DNA of 54,098 nucleotides, taken from positions 1-54,098 of the forward strand of contig JAFIEY010000246.1 of NCBI GenBank assembly GCA_020832345.1, read 5' to 3'. Numbering within the stretch: position 1 is the stretch's first letter; every line of letters begins with the position of its first letter. Under the pieces are notes generated by a model that saw only the letters and a list, made by a program, of their open reading frames with translations, was not told the DNA's origin and did not search any database. A program made the position numbers and the translations under genes. Source of the DNA: Cryomorphaceae bacterium. GTDB taxonomy: Bacteria > Bacteroidota > Bacteroidia > Flavobacteriales > Schleiferiaceae. Below, one piece after another: positions 34,133 through 42,433 of the stretch.

Positions 34133-34832
34133 GCGGCATGGTCGGTCTAATTTCTATTTTGGAAGGAAGCGCACGTGGATGCATGTCCATTAGGTGTACA
34201 ATCATTTGACCGATATCCTCGGGTTGAATTTTCCAGGCATCCTTTTCCGCATCTGGAGTATGCTGGTTGAAATGTGAGGTAACGGAACCCGGCATGATGG
34301 TACTGACTCGAATGCCTCTTTTGCGCAAATCCAGCATAATGCTCTGGGTAAATCCCACCACACCAAATTTTGATGCGTTGTACGCACTGCCTTTGGCGAA
34401 AAAGTTGGTGCCGGCCAAACTCGCAATGCTGATAAAGTACCCCTTGGTTTTTTCCAGCGCCTCCCAACTGGCTTTGACACTGTTAAATACACCGGTAAGG
34501 TTGGTGTCAATGGTTTCTTTCCATTTTTCCGGATCCATTTCTTCGATGGGCGCAAAATATCCCACACCGGCATTGGCTACAAATAAATTCAATTGACCAA
34601 ATCGTTCGATGCAATTTTTAACGGAAGAAATTTGCGACTGCAACTTACGGACATCAGATTCAAATCCGTAGGCAGCTCCGTCGCGTATGCTATTGAGTTT
34701 TTCCGCAGCTCTTTCTGCATCCGACTGTTTCCGTCCGGTGATACAAACATTGTAACCTGCTTTGATAAGAACTTCGGCTATACCAAGTCCAATGCCCTTG
34801 GTGCCGCCGGTAATTAGTGCTGTTTTTTTCAT
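34119..34832 (-). CDS. Short-chain dehydrogenase/reductase
   Basis: 237 residues from ATG at 34832 (MKKTALITGGTKGIGLG). A longer frame exists, but its leader comes from MITE-1 copy 8 sequence. NAD(P) motif TGGTKGIG at ~8-15, NAG (VANAG) near ~88, catalytic Ser (SIASLAG, ~136) and YNASK (Tyr/Lys, ~150). A cytoplasmic oxidoreductase of the classical SDR type with unknown substrate. Confidence 0.88.
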   Translation of the reverse strand: MKKTALITGGTKGIGLGIAEVLIKAGYNVCITGRKQSDAERAAEKLNSIRDGAAYGFESDVRKLQSQISSVKNCIERFGQLNLFVANAGVGYFAPIEEMDPEKWKETIDTNLTGVFNSVKASWEALEKTKGYFISIASLAGTNFFAKGSAYNASKFGVVGFTQSIMLDLRKRGIRVSTIMPGSVTSHFNQHTPDAEKDAWKIQPEDIGQMIVHLMDMHPRALPSKIEIRPTMPPSAT

Positions 34833-34846
34833 GTTGATGAATGTTT

Positions 34847-34977
34847 TAGTCTGCTCCAAAAAGTCCCTTTCTGCCAAAATCTTCCTTGCTGATAGACTTT
34901 TGAATCCTCACTTGCTCCGGTTGAAAAATTCCCTTCGCGTCGATTTTGACTGAAGTCATCCTTTTTGGGGTGGACTC
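34847..34977 (-). repeat. MITE-1 copy 8
   Basis: 131 bp, reverse orientation, with the first base changed (TAGTC for GAGTC). Exact 6-bp duplication ATGTTT (34841-34846 and 34978-34983). It sits 14 bp upstream of the SDR ATG, so it provides most of that gene's upstream region. Confidence 0.88.
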
Positions 34978-35043
34978 ATGTTTTATTTCTAAATGACAAT
35001 ATTATAGCGCAAAGGTTTAAATATGTGAAAAACTAAAACCGAT

Positions 35044-35168
35044 GAGTCTGCTTCAAAAAGTCCCTTTCTGCCAAAATCTTCCTTGTCGATAGACTTTTGA
35101 ATCCTCACTTGCTCCGGTTCAAAAATCCCCTCGGTTTTGATTGAAGTCATCTTTTTTAGAGTGGACTC
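35044..35168 (-). repeat. MITE-1 copy 9
   Basis: 125 bp, reverse orientation, with a clean exact 6-bp duplication ACCGAT (35038-35043 and 35169-35174). It lies 66 bp from copy 8 in the same orientation. Its right duplication overlaps the first base of the TAA stop of the M48 protease gene (35176-35174). Confidence 0.9.
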
Positions 35169-35173
35169 ACCGA

Positions 35174-36130
35174 TTAAAAATTTTCCAATACGGAAATGCG
35201 CTTCTCAATAGGCGGGTGTGTAGCAAAAACCCGGTCGATTCCGCCCAAAAATCCCAATCCTTCATTTTTCTTATCTGCGTAATTGTCGATAAACATCTCC
35301 TTGATGTCTTCGGTATCGAGATTGTTCAAATGGCTATTGCCGGAAATTTTGCGCAGGGCAGAAGCGAGTGCACGGGGATTTTTTGTGAGGTCAGCAGCTC
35401 CGGCATCGGCCATGTATTCTCGCTTCCGGCTAAGTGCAAAACGAAATACCAGCGAAAGTAGGTAAGCGAGCACCACCAGCACCAAAATGATTACGATGCC
35501 ACCACCTCCTTTGCTGTTTCTGCTGCGTCCGCCTCCATAGAGAATGCCGCGAAATGCCATTTGCGCGAGCAGGGAAAAAATCCCCACAAAAACCACGGAG
35601 ATAACCAGCAATCGTACATCACGGTTTCTAATGTGCATCAGTTCATGGGCGATAACGCCTTCCAGTTCTTCGTCGTTTAACTTTTCGATAATTCCCCGAG
35701 TTAGGGTAACGCAAAATGACTTTTCATTGAGTCCGCTGGCAAATGCGTTTAGCGCCTGATCTTCGATGATGCGCAACTGGGGCATTGGCATACCCAATTG
35801 CATACATAGGTTTTCGGTGAGGTTATAGATTTTCTTATCATCCTTTCTCGATAAACTATGCGAGTGAACCGCTTTGTTGATTAAAGTGGTGTGAATCTTA
35901 AAGGCGATGAGAAACCAAATGGCGGTAATGGCAATGGAAATGGGAGCTGAAACCAGAAAGGCTTCGTAAACTTCTTCCCAATTGATTTCCTTATACTCCG
36001 GATCGTAAAAAACCACCGCAGTAATGGCAAACACCAATGCGAGTACCAGAAGCGGAAAGGCGATAAGGAGTAGTACCGACTTGCGATTGTTTTTTTGTAT
36101 TTGGGTATGAATACCGACGTATGCGGCCAT
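35174..36130 (-). CDS. M48-family membrane zinc metalloprotease (HtpX-like)
   Basis: 318 residues with two N-terminal and two central hydrophobic segments. Zinc site VIAHELMHIRNRD near ~160 (HExxH) and the downstream ligand in SRKREYMADAGAADLT near ~237. HtpX-type proteases degrade misfolded membrane proteins from the cytoplasmic face. It starts 3 bp after the LemA gene, a frequent LemA-M48 partnership, so they are likely co-transcribed. Confidence 0.88.
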   Translation of the reverse strand: MAAYVGIHTQIQKNNRKSVLLLIAFPLLVLALVFAITAVVFYDPEYKEINWEEVYEAFLVSAPISIAITAIWFLIAFKIHTTLINKAVHSHSLSRKDDKKIYNLTENLCMQLGMPMPQLRIIEDQALNAFASGLNEKSFCVTLTRGIIEKLNDEELEGVIAHELMHIRNRDVRLLVISVVFVGIFSLLAQMAFRGILYGGGRSRNSKGGGGIVIILVLVVLAYLLSLVFRFALSRKREYMADAGAADLTKNPRALASALRKISGNSHLNNLDTEDIKEMFIDNYADKKNEGLGFLGGIDRVFATHPPIEKRISVLENF

Positions 36131-36133
36131 AGT

Positions 36134-36694
36134 TTAAAACTTAATTTCCGGGGCTTTTTCCATATCCGGACGATCAAAGCCTAAATCAAAGCTGTTTTGT
36201 CTGCGGAAACCAAACATACCTGCAAGTAGGTTGTTGGGGAACTTTTCGATGGCGGTGTTCAATTCTCGTGTAGCGCCGTTAAAGAAACGACGTACGGCAG
36301 CTAGCTTATTTTCTATGTCGGAAAGTTCCTCTTGAAGCTGAAGAAAATTGGTGTTGGCCTTGAGGTCTGGATAGGCTTCCACCTGCACCTGTAATCCGGA
36401 AATGGCACGTGTAAGTTCATTTTCAGCCACGATTTTGCCGTCGATACTGCCGGCAGACATGGCCTTGGTGCGTGCTTCGGTGATTTTGGTCAATACGCCC
36501 TCTTCGTGTTTCATGTAGCCTTTTACAGCGTTTACAAGTTGCGGAATGAGATCGTGACGTTGCTTGAGCTGAACGTCGATATCGGCAAATGCATTTTCTC
36601 GCCTGTTTCGCAGTTTCACAAGGTTGTTGTAAATGCTGATGATGAAAATAACCAATAAGGCGAGGACGATAATAACAATGGTTGAGGTACTCAT
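36134..36694 (-). CDS. lemA: LemA family protein
   Basis: 186 residues. One N-terminal membrane helix (TIVIIVLALLVIFIISIYN), then the helical LemA domain: LVKLRNRRENAFADIDVQLK, RHDLIPQLVNAVKGYMKHE, FLQLQEELSDIENKLAAVRR. The function of LemA is not settled; it is often linked to membrane stress and here pairs with an M48 protease. Confidence 0.92.
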   Translation of the reverse strand: MSTSTIVIIVLALLVIFIISIYNNLVKLRNRRENAFADIDVQLKQRHDLIPQLVNAVKGYMKHEEGVLTKITEARTKAMSAGSIDGKIVAENELTRAISGLQVQVEAYPDLKANTNFLQLQEELSDIENKLAAVRRFFNGATRELNTAIEKFPNNLLAGMFGFRRQNSFDLGFDRPDMEKAPEIKF

Positions 36695-36796
36695 GTTTTT
36701 TGATGTTTTAAATGACGTTATACTGCAATGCGATTTTTCACTACTTTCTCATTCGGTTTAGGTTTTGAATCAAACCAAAAAATGGTCGAGCTTGTA

Positions 36797-37324
36797 TTAG
36801 GGTAACAGTTCTCTGGCGATTTCATTTTTTAAATAGGCAATGGCTTTTCTGCTGGGTTCCAAATCCATTTCCATAAAGTGGTTTAGCACCTTTTTTCCCA
36901 ATTCAATTCCGGGTTCGCCGGGTTCCAATTCCCCGGCCAGTTGATTAATTATACCCACTATGGCAGATTTGGAAGTAACGACATACCGCCATGCGTGCTC
37001 AGAAATATAGATTTGCTGGGAAACATTATGTTCAAATTCGTTGCGAATGGCTTTGACCAATACCCCTTGATATTGCCGAACGTTTAACCCTTTGGAAGAT
37101 TCTCTTACAATGAGCTGCGAAGGTGTAATGCGCTCCAAGAACAACGCCAATCGTTCATAGGCGGCAAGCCTAGCGGGTAAAGCACTTTTCTGGGTCTCTT
37201 TCCGAATGAAGTAGGCCCTGCGTTTTTCCTCATTTTCCATAAAATTACTCAACATCATATACGCCAAGATAAGTAAAAAAATTGAGGGGAGCGCGTATTT
37301 AAGTATTTCGAGAATTACATCCAT
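36797..37324 (-). CDS. Membrane-anchored protein, unknown function
   Basis: 175 residues. One N-terminal membrane helix (ALPSIFLLILAYMMLSNFM), then a soluble, mainly helical region with conserved-looking EHNVSQQIYISEHAWRYVV and a KKVLNHFME end. It is upstream of lemA on the same strand with a 102-bp gap. No family was recognised, although related proteins are common in flavobacterial genomes. Confidence 0.6.
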   Translation of the reverse strand: MDVILEILKYALPSIFLLILAYMMLSNFMENEEKRRAYFIRKETQKSALPARLAAYERLALFLERITPSQLIVRESSKGLNVRQYQGVLVKAIRNEFEHNVSQQIYISEHAWRYVVTSKSAIVGIINQLAGELEPGEPGIELGKKVLNHFMEMDLEPSRKAIAYLKNEIARELLP

Positions 37325-37421
37325 ATAACGTCTTTCTATCTATTTTTTTCGTAGGGTCAAATATCGGATAAAATAATCATACCCTCCAAAGATTATTTTT
37401 TTTTTCGGTATAAAAGGTTTC

Positions 37422-37429
37422 TACCTTTG
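37422..37429 (+). promoter_or_regulatory. -7 box upstream of anmK
   Basis: TACCTTTG, a perfect TAnnTTTG, about 120 bases before the anmK ATG. No clear -33 TTG is present. Confidence 0.4.
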
Positions 37430-37549
37430 TCAAACGCAGATTCACGCCCTGAGATTGTTGTGCCTCAATGGGAAAAGGTAATTGAGTGGTTAATGATGTA
37501 TTCGGTTTTTTCCGGCACTTGGCCGAAATGTTTCGTAATATAATCTTTT

Positions 37550-38620
37550 ATGCAAAAAAAATACATTCAAAAGACCTTAAATGTGTTGGGATTGATGTCG
37601 GGAACTTCCCTTGATGGACTGGATATGGCCTTGGTGCGTTTTTCAACCAATACAGGTAAGTATGAACTTATTCACGCCAAATCCATTAAATATCATGAAT
37701 CTGTTGTAAAAAAACTAGAAAATGCCCACCTTTTAAACGGCGAGTTGCTCACCAAACTCGATCATTGGTTTGGGCAATTTATGGGCATGCATGTACGAGA
37801 CTTTATTCACGAGGGTCAGCATGTTGATCTTGTTGCTTCCCACGGTCACACTGTTTTTCACCGACCGGAATTGGGTTTTACCCGGCAAATTGGCAATGGT
37901 TTTGAACTTTCCAAGGCTTGTGGAAGACCGGTGGTTTGTGATTTTAGAACGAAGGACGTAGTGCTTGGCGGTCAAGGTGCTCCGCTTGTGCCCCGTGGTG
38001 ATTTAGATCTTTTTCCCCACTTTGATGCATGGATGAATTTGGGCGGTATGGCCAATATTACCGTCAAAACAGATGTAAGCGTTTTGGCTTGGGATTTGGC
38101 TCCGTGTAATGTTGTTTTTAATTATTTAAGTAAACGTTTGGGGTCTTCGTACGATCGCGGCGGTCGTTTTGCCGCCTCGGGAAGTTTGATTCCCGAACTA
38201 TACAACAAGTTAATTCATTTGCCCTACTTTTCTGCACCGCCACCTAAATCCCTCGGGCGGGAGTGGGTTGAGGCACAAGTGTTTCCATTGTTGTTGAATG
38301 AAAATGCACCAGAGGATTTGCTTCACACCTGTGCAGTGGCTTTTGCGAAGGTCATACACAATCAAATACCGAACGAGGTAAAATCCGTTTTGGTCAGTGG
38401 GGGAGGTGCGTACAACGATTTTTTCATCCAAATTTTAGAGCAGCACCGTCCGGTGGTATTTCAGTTGGCAAGTGCGGAAATCATCGAGTTTAAGGAAGCT
38501 GTCGTTTTTGCCTATTTGGGGTATTTATTTGTCAACAATAAACCCAATGTGTTGGCTTCTGTAACGGGAGCATCACACGACCACGTGGGGGGTGTATGGT
38601 ATGACGCTACAGCGGTATAA
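37550..38620 (+). CDS. anmK: Anhydro-N-acetylmuramic acid kinase
   Basis: 356 residues. LGLMSGTSLDGLDMALVRF at ~13-31 is the hallmark ATP-binding start, SHGHTVFHRP near ~98 and MNLGGMANITV near ~162 follow, and LVSGGGAYNDFFI is near ~283. It phosphorylates anhydro-MurNAc from cell-wall turnover. With mpl in the same window it supports peptidoglycan recycling. Its 3' end overlaps the convergent gene by 14 bp. Confidence 0.93.
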   Translation: MQKKYIQKTLNVLGLMSGTSLDGLDMALVRFSTNTGKYELIHAKSIKYHESVVKKLENAHLLNGELLTKLDHWFGQFMGMHVRDFIHEGQHVDLVASHGHTVFHRPELGFTRQIGNGFELSKACGRPVVCDFRTKDVVLGGQGAPLVPRGDLDLFPHFDAWMNLGGMANITVKTDVSVLAWDLAPCNVVFNYLSKRLGSSYDRGGRFAASGSLIPELYNKLIHLPYFSAPPPKSLGREWVEAQVFPLLLNENAPEDLLHTCAVAFAKVIHNQIPNEVKSVLVSGGGAYNDFFIQILEQHRPVVFQLASAEIIEFKEAVVFAYLGYLFVNNKPNVLASVTGASHDHVGGVWYDATAV

Positions 38621-39362
38621 ACTCAAATACGAAATTGAAAATAGCTTCAAAGTCCTTGTCTGTGGCTTTTTGCGTAGGGAAATAAAAGTGGATGTCGCCC
38701 TCGGAGCGTTGGCTTTTGGTGGGGATATCCAGTTGGAATTCATTGGTGACAATGCCGTAAAAGGTTCCGCCTTTTTTGTAAACCAGAATCATTTTGAAAG
38801 CGTTCTTGTTGTCCAAGCTATAATGTTCCCGATAAATGGGGAAAAAAGTAAAATCTCCTAAATCATTATAGGGTAGATCCCAGCCGGCTAAAAGCTGATC
38901 GACTTCTTTGGAAATCATACCACGTTTGACAGAATTGAAAAGATTGCTCAGGGCTTCTTCGGGGATAGTATTTCGTTCGAATTGCGTTTTAAAAGCTTGT
39001 CCCTCGATAATGACTTCCCACTTATCGCGATTTTTTCTGCTAGCGGCTTTTCCTTTTTCTAAATAGGGTACATCCATCATCAATTCACCGATTTTTTCAC
39101 CCTCCAGATTATAGACTTCGGCATCTTTTCCAATTGTTTCTTCCTCTTCATCCAAATGAGATTTTTTCACCATAACGTGAATGCGAACCATAAACCAACC
39201 TTCAGGGGAGGCTTTGGGTTGGGTGAAAACCTCTATCGGTTTTTCCGCAACAAAAATGGTTTTTTCGTAATTGGTTGCACTTTTTAATGCGCTCTTTTGT
39301 TTGAAGGTTTGCCCGTGAACTGCAACCGCGCTGATCAACAGGATAAAGATATGTTTTAACAT
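38607..39362 (-). CDS. Exported protein, unknown function
   Basis: 251 residues with a signal peptide (MLKHIFILLISAVAVHGQ). The mature part is charged with no recognised domain; phrases such as EVIIEGQAFKTQFERNTI are uninformative. Likely periplasmic or surface-exposed. It runs convergent with anmK and 24 bp from the end of the LuxE-like gene. Confidence 0.6.
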   Translation of the reverse strand: MLKHIFILLISAVAVHGQTFKQKSALKSATNYEKTIFVAEKPIEVFTQPKASPEGWFMVRIHVMVKKSHLDEEEETIGKDAEVYNLEGEKIGELMMDVPYLEKGKAASRKNRDKWEVIIEGQAFKTQFERNTIPEEALSNLFNSVKRGMISKEVDQLLAGWDLPYNDLGDFTFFPIYREHYSLDNKNAFKMILVYKKGGTFYGIVTNEFQLDIPTKSQRSEGDIHFYFPTQKATDKDFEAIFNFVFEFIPL

Positions 39363-39386
39363 GGGAGTGATTGTTATTAGTAACGT

Positions 39387-40367
39387 TTATACCACCATTA
39401 GATTACATCCGCGAATGTCCGCCTGATCGTATCGGCCTAAGACCTCAAACCTTCCATTATCATAAACTTTGCCAATATCGTCAACAGCGATAAATGGCAT
39501 GCTATTTTTATTGGCCAGATCGATGATGTTGAGCAAACCCGTGCTGCCTTCCGGAAGTCTGCTCAGTGGATCAGCTGGGTTGCGGGTATAAAGCCGCATC
39601 CATGGCGGAGGAATGAATACGCCATCGGACGGAGCGTAGGCCTGGCTGAGCAATTCTGTCATGCCGTATTCCGAAGCAATGTGATTTTTGCCAAATACAG
39701 TTTTTAGAGTTTGATGAAGTTCCAAACGCGTAATTTCCTTTCTTCGCCCTTTCATCCCACCGGTTTCTACGATGGTTGCGTTTTGGAATATTTCCGGATC
39801 GGGATTTTTTTCTGCCAAATCGAGTAGGGCAAAACTCACCCCAAAAAGCATGACTGGTGTATTGGTTTTTTGAAAACTTTTTAAATCTGCAAACATCTCA
39901 TCGTAGTTATCGAGGTAAAATCCGCCTTTCCCGCTTTTTTCGATAAAGTACTTACACATTTCAATTAATGAAGAGCCACTTCTTTCCAGATAGGAGGGGA
40001 GCAGGCAAACGAAAGCGTAGTTTTCAATTTGCCCAAAAACGCGTTGGAAAGCTTCTGAACAAACTTTGTGGTACCAACTCAGTGAATCGAGGTGGTGACG
40101 GGAATCTCCGAGACCGGAAGTACCGGAGCTGGTAAAAATGGTTTCGGGTTGGGATTGCCCCTTGTAAAGCGTATGAGATTTGAAAAAAGATATCGGCAAA
40201 CAGGGAATTTCTTTCCAGTGTTGGGGCTGCTTAAAGTCTTTGCCGTGAAGTAAAGAAATAAAGGTGTGGTAAACTTCGTTGTTTCTGTAGTGGAATTGAA
40301 AATATTTTAGCGCCACCTCATTAAATGATGTGTCGTTGTTGATGTGAAATATTGTATCTTTGTGCAT
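39387..40367 (-). CDS. LuxE-like acyl-protein synthetase
   Basis: 326 residues. It fits the LuxE/PaaK adenylating family: IFTSSGTSGLGDSRHHLDSL near ~80-99 (ATP-binding P-loop type), GVSFALLDL near ~175 and SEYGMTELLSQAYA near ~238. LuxE makes an acyl-adenylate and hands the acyl group to a protein in bacterial luminescence. There is no luxCDAB here, so another acyl-activation role is likely. It is divergent from a lipoprotein gene with overlapping promoter sequence. Confidence 0.78.
   Translation of the reverse strand: MHKDTIFHINNDTSFNEVALKYFQFHYRNNEVYHTFISLLHGKDFKQPQHWKEIPCLPISFFKSHTLYKGQSQPETIFTSSGTSGLGDSRHHLDSLSWYHKVCSEAFQRVFGQIENYAFVCLLPSYLERSGSSLIEMCKYFIEKSGKGGFYLDNYDEMFADLKSFQKTNTPVMLFGVSFALLDLAEKNPDPEIFQNATIVETGGMKGRRKEITRLELHQTLKTVFGKNHIASEYGMTELLSQAYAPSDGVFIPPPWMRLYTRNPADPLSRLPEGSTGLLNIIDLANKNSMPFIAVDDIGKVYDNGRFEVLGRYDQADIRGCNLMVV
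40355..40362 (+). promoter_or_regulatory. -7 box upstream of lipoprotein gene at 40390
   Basis: TATCTTTG, a perfect TAnnTTTG, 27 bases before the ATG. It lies inside the 5' end of the divergent LuxE-like gene. A TTG occurs 16 bases upstream, shorter than the usual spacing. Confidence 0.5.
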
Positions 40368-40389
40368 AAGATTTTAATTTAAAGCCATC

Positions 40390-40875
40390 ATGCTGCGTAA
40401 TAGATTGCCATTGTTGTTTTTTCTCTTTTTGATGAGCGCCAGTTGTGAAAAGGATAACGACTTTTCCATCATTCCGTACCTCGAGTACCGAGGGCACGAA
40501 TTTAAGATAAAAGATGAACAACGGTTCATTGAAGTTGAACTTTACTTTAACGACCGCGATGGAAATATAGGATTGGAACCCGGTGATACTTTTCCGCCGT
40601 TTAATCCAGGGAGCATTTATTACAACAACCTATGGGTCACCGGCTATTTGATCCGCGATGGAGAAACAGCCGATACAATTACCGGCTTTGGTGGTCGAAT
40701 TCCCGATCTAACACCGCAAGGGCAGAATAAATCACTCGAAGGTACAATTTATTACGACATGTTTGTGGAGGGGTTTGCCAGCGGAGACAGTGTGGAATAT
40801 GAATTTATACTCGTTGACCGGGACACCAACCGATCTGAACCGGCGCGATCGCCTAGGATCAAAATAGAAATTTAG
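40390..40875 (+). CDS. Lipoprotein, unknown function
   Basis: 161 residues. Lipoprotein signal (LLFFLFLMSASC, lipid Cys ~19). The mature part has beta-strand character (FIEVELYFNDRDGNIGLEPG) with acidic loops that could bind calcium (DRDGNIG). No named family. It is first of three small exported lipoproteins on this strand (40390-42279), each separately spaced, so probably not one operon. Confidence 0.65.
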   Translation: MLRNRLPLLFFLFLMSASCEKDNDFSIIPYLEYRGHEFKIKDEQRFIEVELYFNDRDGNIGLEPGDTFPPFNPGSIYYNNLWVTGYLIRDGETADTITGFGGRIPDLTPQGQNKSLEGTIYYDMFVEGFASGDSVEYEFILVDRDTNRSEPARSPRIKIEI

Positions 40876-40963
40876 TTGTTTTTCAAATTCTAAATCTTGT
40901 GGATTAAGGCGCGCAAAGTGTCTTTTTTTATTTGGCCAAAAAAACAAACACCAAATTTTATAA

Positions 40964-41554
40964 ATGCATCATTCTAAAGTAATATTTCAAAAAGGGATTC
41001 AGTTTTTTGTTCAGGTGTTTTTTGTGATAAGCTTAGTCGCTTCCTGTGGAGAAAATCAAATGGATTCGGATTTGAATTCTACATCGAAAAAGGGGGTGCA
41101 AATTAAGGAGTCGGATAGTCCAATGAGAGCGGTGGCAAAGCAGATACTTTTGGACGGCAAAATCTACGGGGAGCGGGAGGCGTTTTTGTTTCCAATAATG
41201 GACAGCATTTTGGATGAAAATAAAAGCGTACGAAGTTTTTATTTTCCGGTACTTTTGGAGATTATAGAACACGCCGATGGATATGTTGCAGAGGGTGTTG
41301 GGGCGTATTTGCTCGCTTATATGGAAAAGTATTCAGATGATTTTTTTACCCTCGAAATTGACGACTTACTCAATATATCTCGATTTGTAGCATTTGAAGT
41401 TTATGTTTCAAACGAAAATCCGATTCAATCGTTACATACTTTGCGAATGGAAACATCTGCGAACTGCGATGTTTGTCGGGAGCAGCAGGCAGATGCCTTT
41501 GCCTTATTTTTCATGAACTTAGAGTTGTTGATGGAGGAACTAGAAAGTCATTAA
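40964..41554 (+). CDS. Lipoprotein, unknown function
   Basis: 196 residues. Membrane-type signal with VASC lipobox (Cys ~28). The mature protein is acidic and helical, with one CDVCREQQADAF pair of cysteines near the C-terminus. No family was recognised. Confidence 0.6.
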   Translation: MHHSKVIFQKGIQFFVQVFFVISLVASCGENQMDSDLNSTSKKGVQIKESDSPMRAVAKQILLDGKIYGEREAFLFPIMDSILDENKSVRSFYFPVLLEIIEHADGYVAEGVGAYLLAYMEKYSDDFFTLEIDDLLNISRFVAFEVYVSNENPIQSLHTLRMETSANCDVCREQQADAFALFFMNLELLMEELESH

Positions 41555-41614
41555 TTTTTGGTGAACTTTTACAAATTAAGGAGGTTAAACAATTTAAGAT
41601 TATTTGTTCAAAAT

Positions 41615-41622
41615 TATATTTG
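41615..41622 (+). promoter_or_regulatory. -7 box upstream of lipoprotein gene at 41641
   Basis: TATATTTG, a perfect TAnnTTTG, 18 bases before the ATG. The -33 region has TTT rather than TTG. Confidence 0.5.
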
Positions 41623-41640
41623 TGCCCACATTCAAATTAA

Positions 41641-42279
41641 ATGGATTACATTTTACCCAAGGTTAGATTTTTATTGGTTTTTTCGCTGACGGTTTTAATG
41701 CTGTTTAGTTGTTCACAAAAATCAGATAACGTTTTCCGTATTGCTATTGAAGAAAGTGATTTGGTCTTTGAAATAACATTACCTAAAAACCTCGACACGC
41801 TTTTTTCTTGGGAGCATAACTCTGATTTTTATTGCGGCGCTATGCAGTATCACCGTATGCAAAACTCGGAATATGAAGTGGCAAAGCAAGAAGACTTTTT
41901 GCCCAAAAACAGAAAAACGCAACTTCGCCAATTAACCTTGTCGCATTTTTTACATCCGGAATGTGAATCCGATGAACCATTTCGAATCAAACCATATTTA
42001 AAAAACCGGAAAATGGCTGTCCTTTTGGAGAATCCCTCCAATACCATTTTGCAAATTGATTCAATTGAAGTGGCTGGTTACCGCTTTGCGATGTTTGGTT
42101 ATGAAGAGATGCCACCGAGAACGGAGCACATTGCCCGGCGATATCTGGTTTTCACTTCCAAAATAGAAGGTAGAACGGTTTATTTTGAGTTTTCTTCCAA
42201 TATAGTTTCCGACGAATATTTTTATAAAAATATGAAGAGCGCGTTTAAAACATTGCGCATACAAAGAACATTGGAATAA
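41641..42279 (+). CDS. Lipoprotein, unknown function
   Basis: 212 residues. Signal sequence with LFSC lipobox (Cys ~24). The mature part is a mixed alpha/beta protein with a single CGAMQYHRMQ and a CESDEPFRIK segment. No family was recognised. MITE-1 copy 10 begins 22 bp after its stop. Confidence 0.6.
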   Translation: MDYILPKVRFLLVFSLTVLMLFSCSQKSDNVFRIAIEESDLVFEITLPKNLDTLFSWEHNSDFYCGAMQYHRMQNSEYEVAKQEDFLPKNRKTQLRQLTLSHFLHPECESDEPFRIKPYLKNRKMAVLLENPSNTILQIDSIEVAGYRFAMFGYEEMPPRTEHIARRYLVFTSKIEGRTVYFEFSSNIVSDEYFYKNMKSAFKTLRIQRTLE

Positions 42280-42301
42280 TCATTTGGATTTTTCTAAAAT
42301 T

Positions 42302-42428
42302 GAGTCCACTCCAAAAAGGATGATTTTAATAACAATCGACGCGGGGGAGCTAACTAGCTGTTAGTAAGGATTCGGTGATTTACCGACAAGGAAGATTTTG
42401 GCAGAGAGGGACTTTTTGGAGCAGATTC
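42302..42428 (+). repeat. MITE-1 copy 10
   Basis: 127 bp with an exact 6-bp duplication AAAATT (42296-42301 and 42429-42434). It fills the gap between two convergent genes, and the right duplication overlaps the first base of the TAA stop of the Lgt-like gene. Confidence 0.9.
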
Positions 42429-42433
42429 AAAAT

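Noticed and set aside
39387-40367. A bioluminescence (lux) operon
   Set aside because: Only the LuxE-like gene is present; no luciferase or reductase genes lie nearby.
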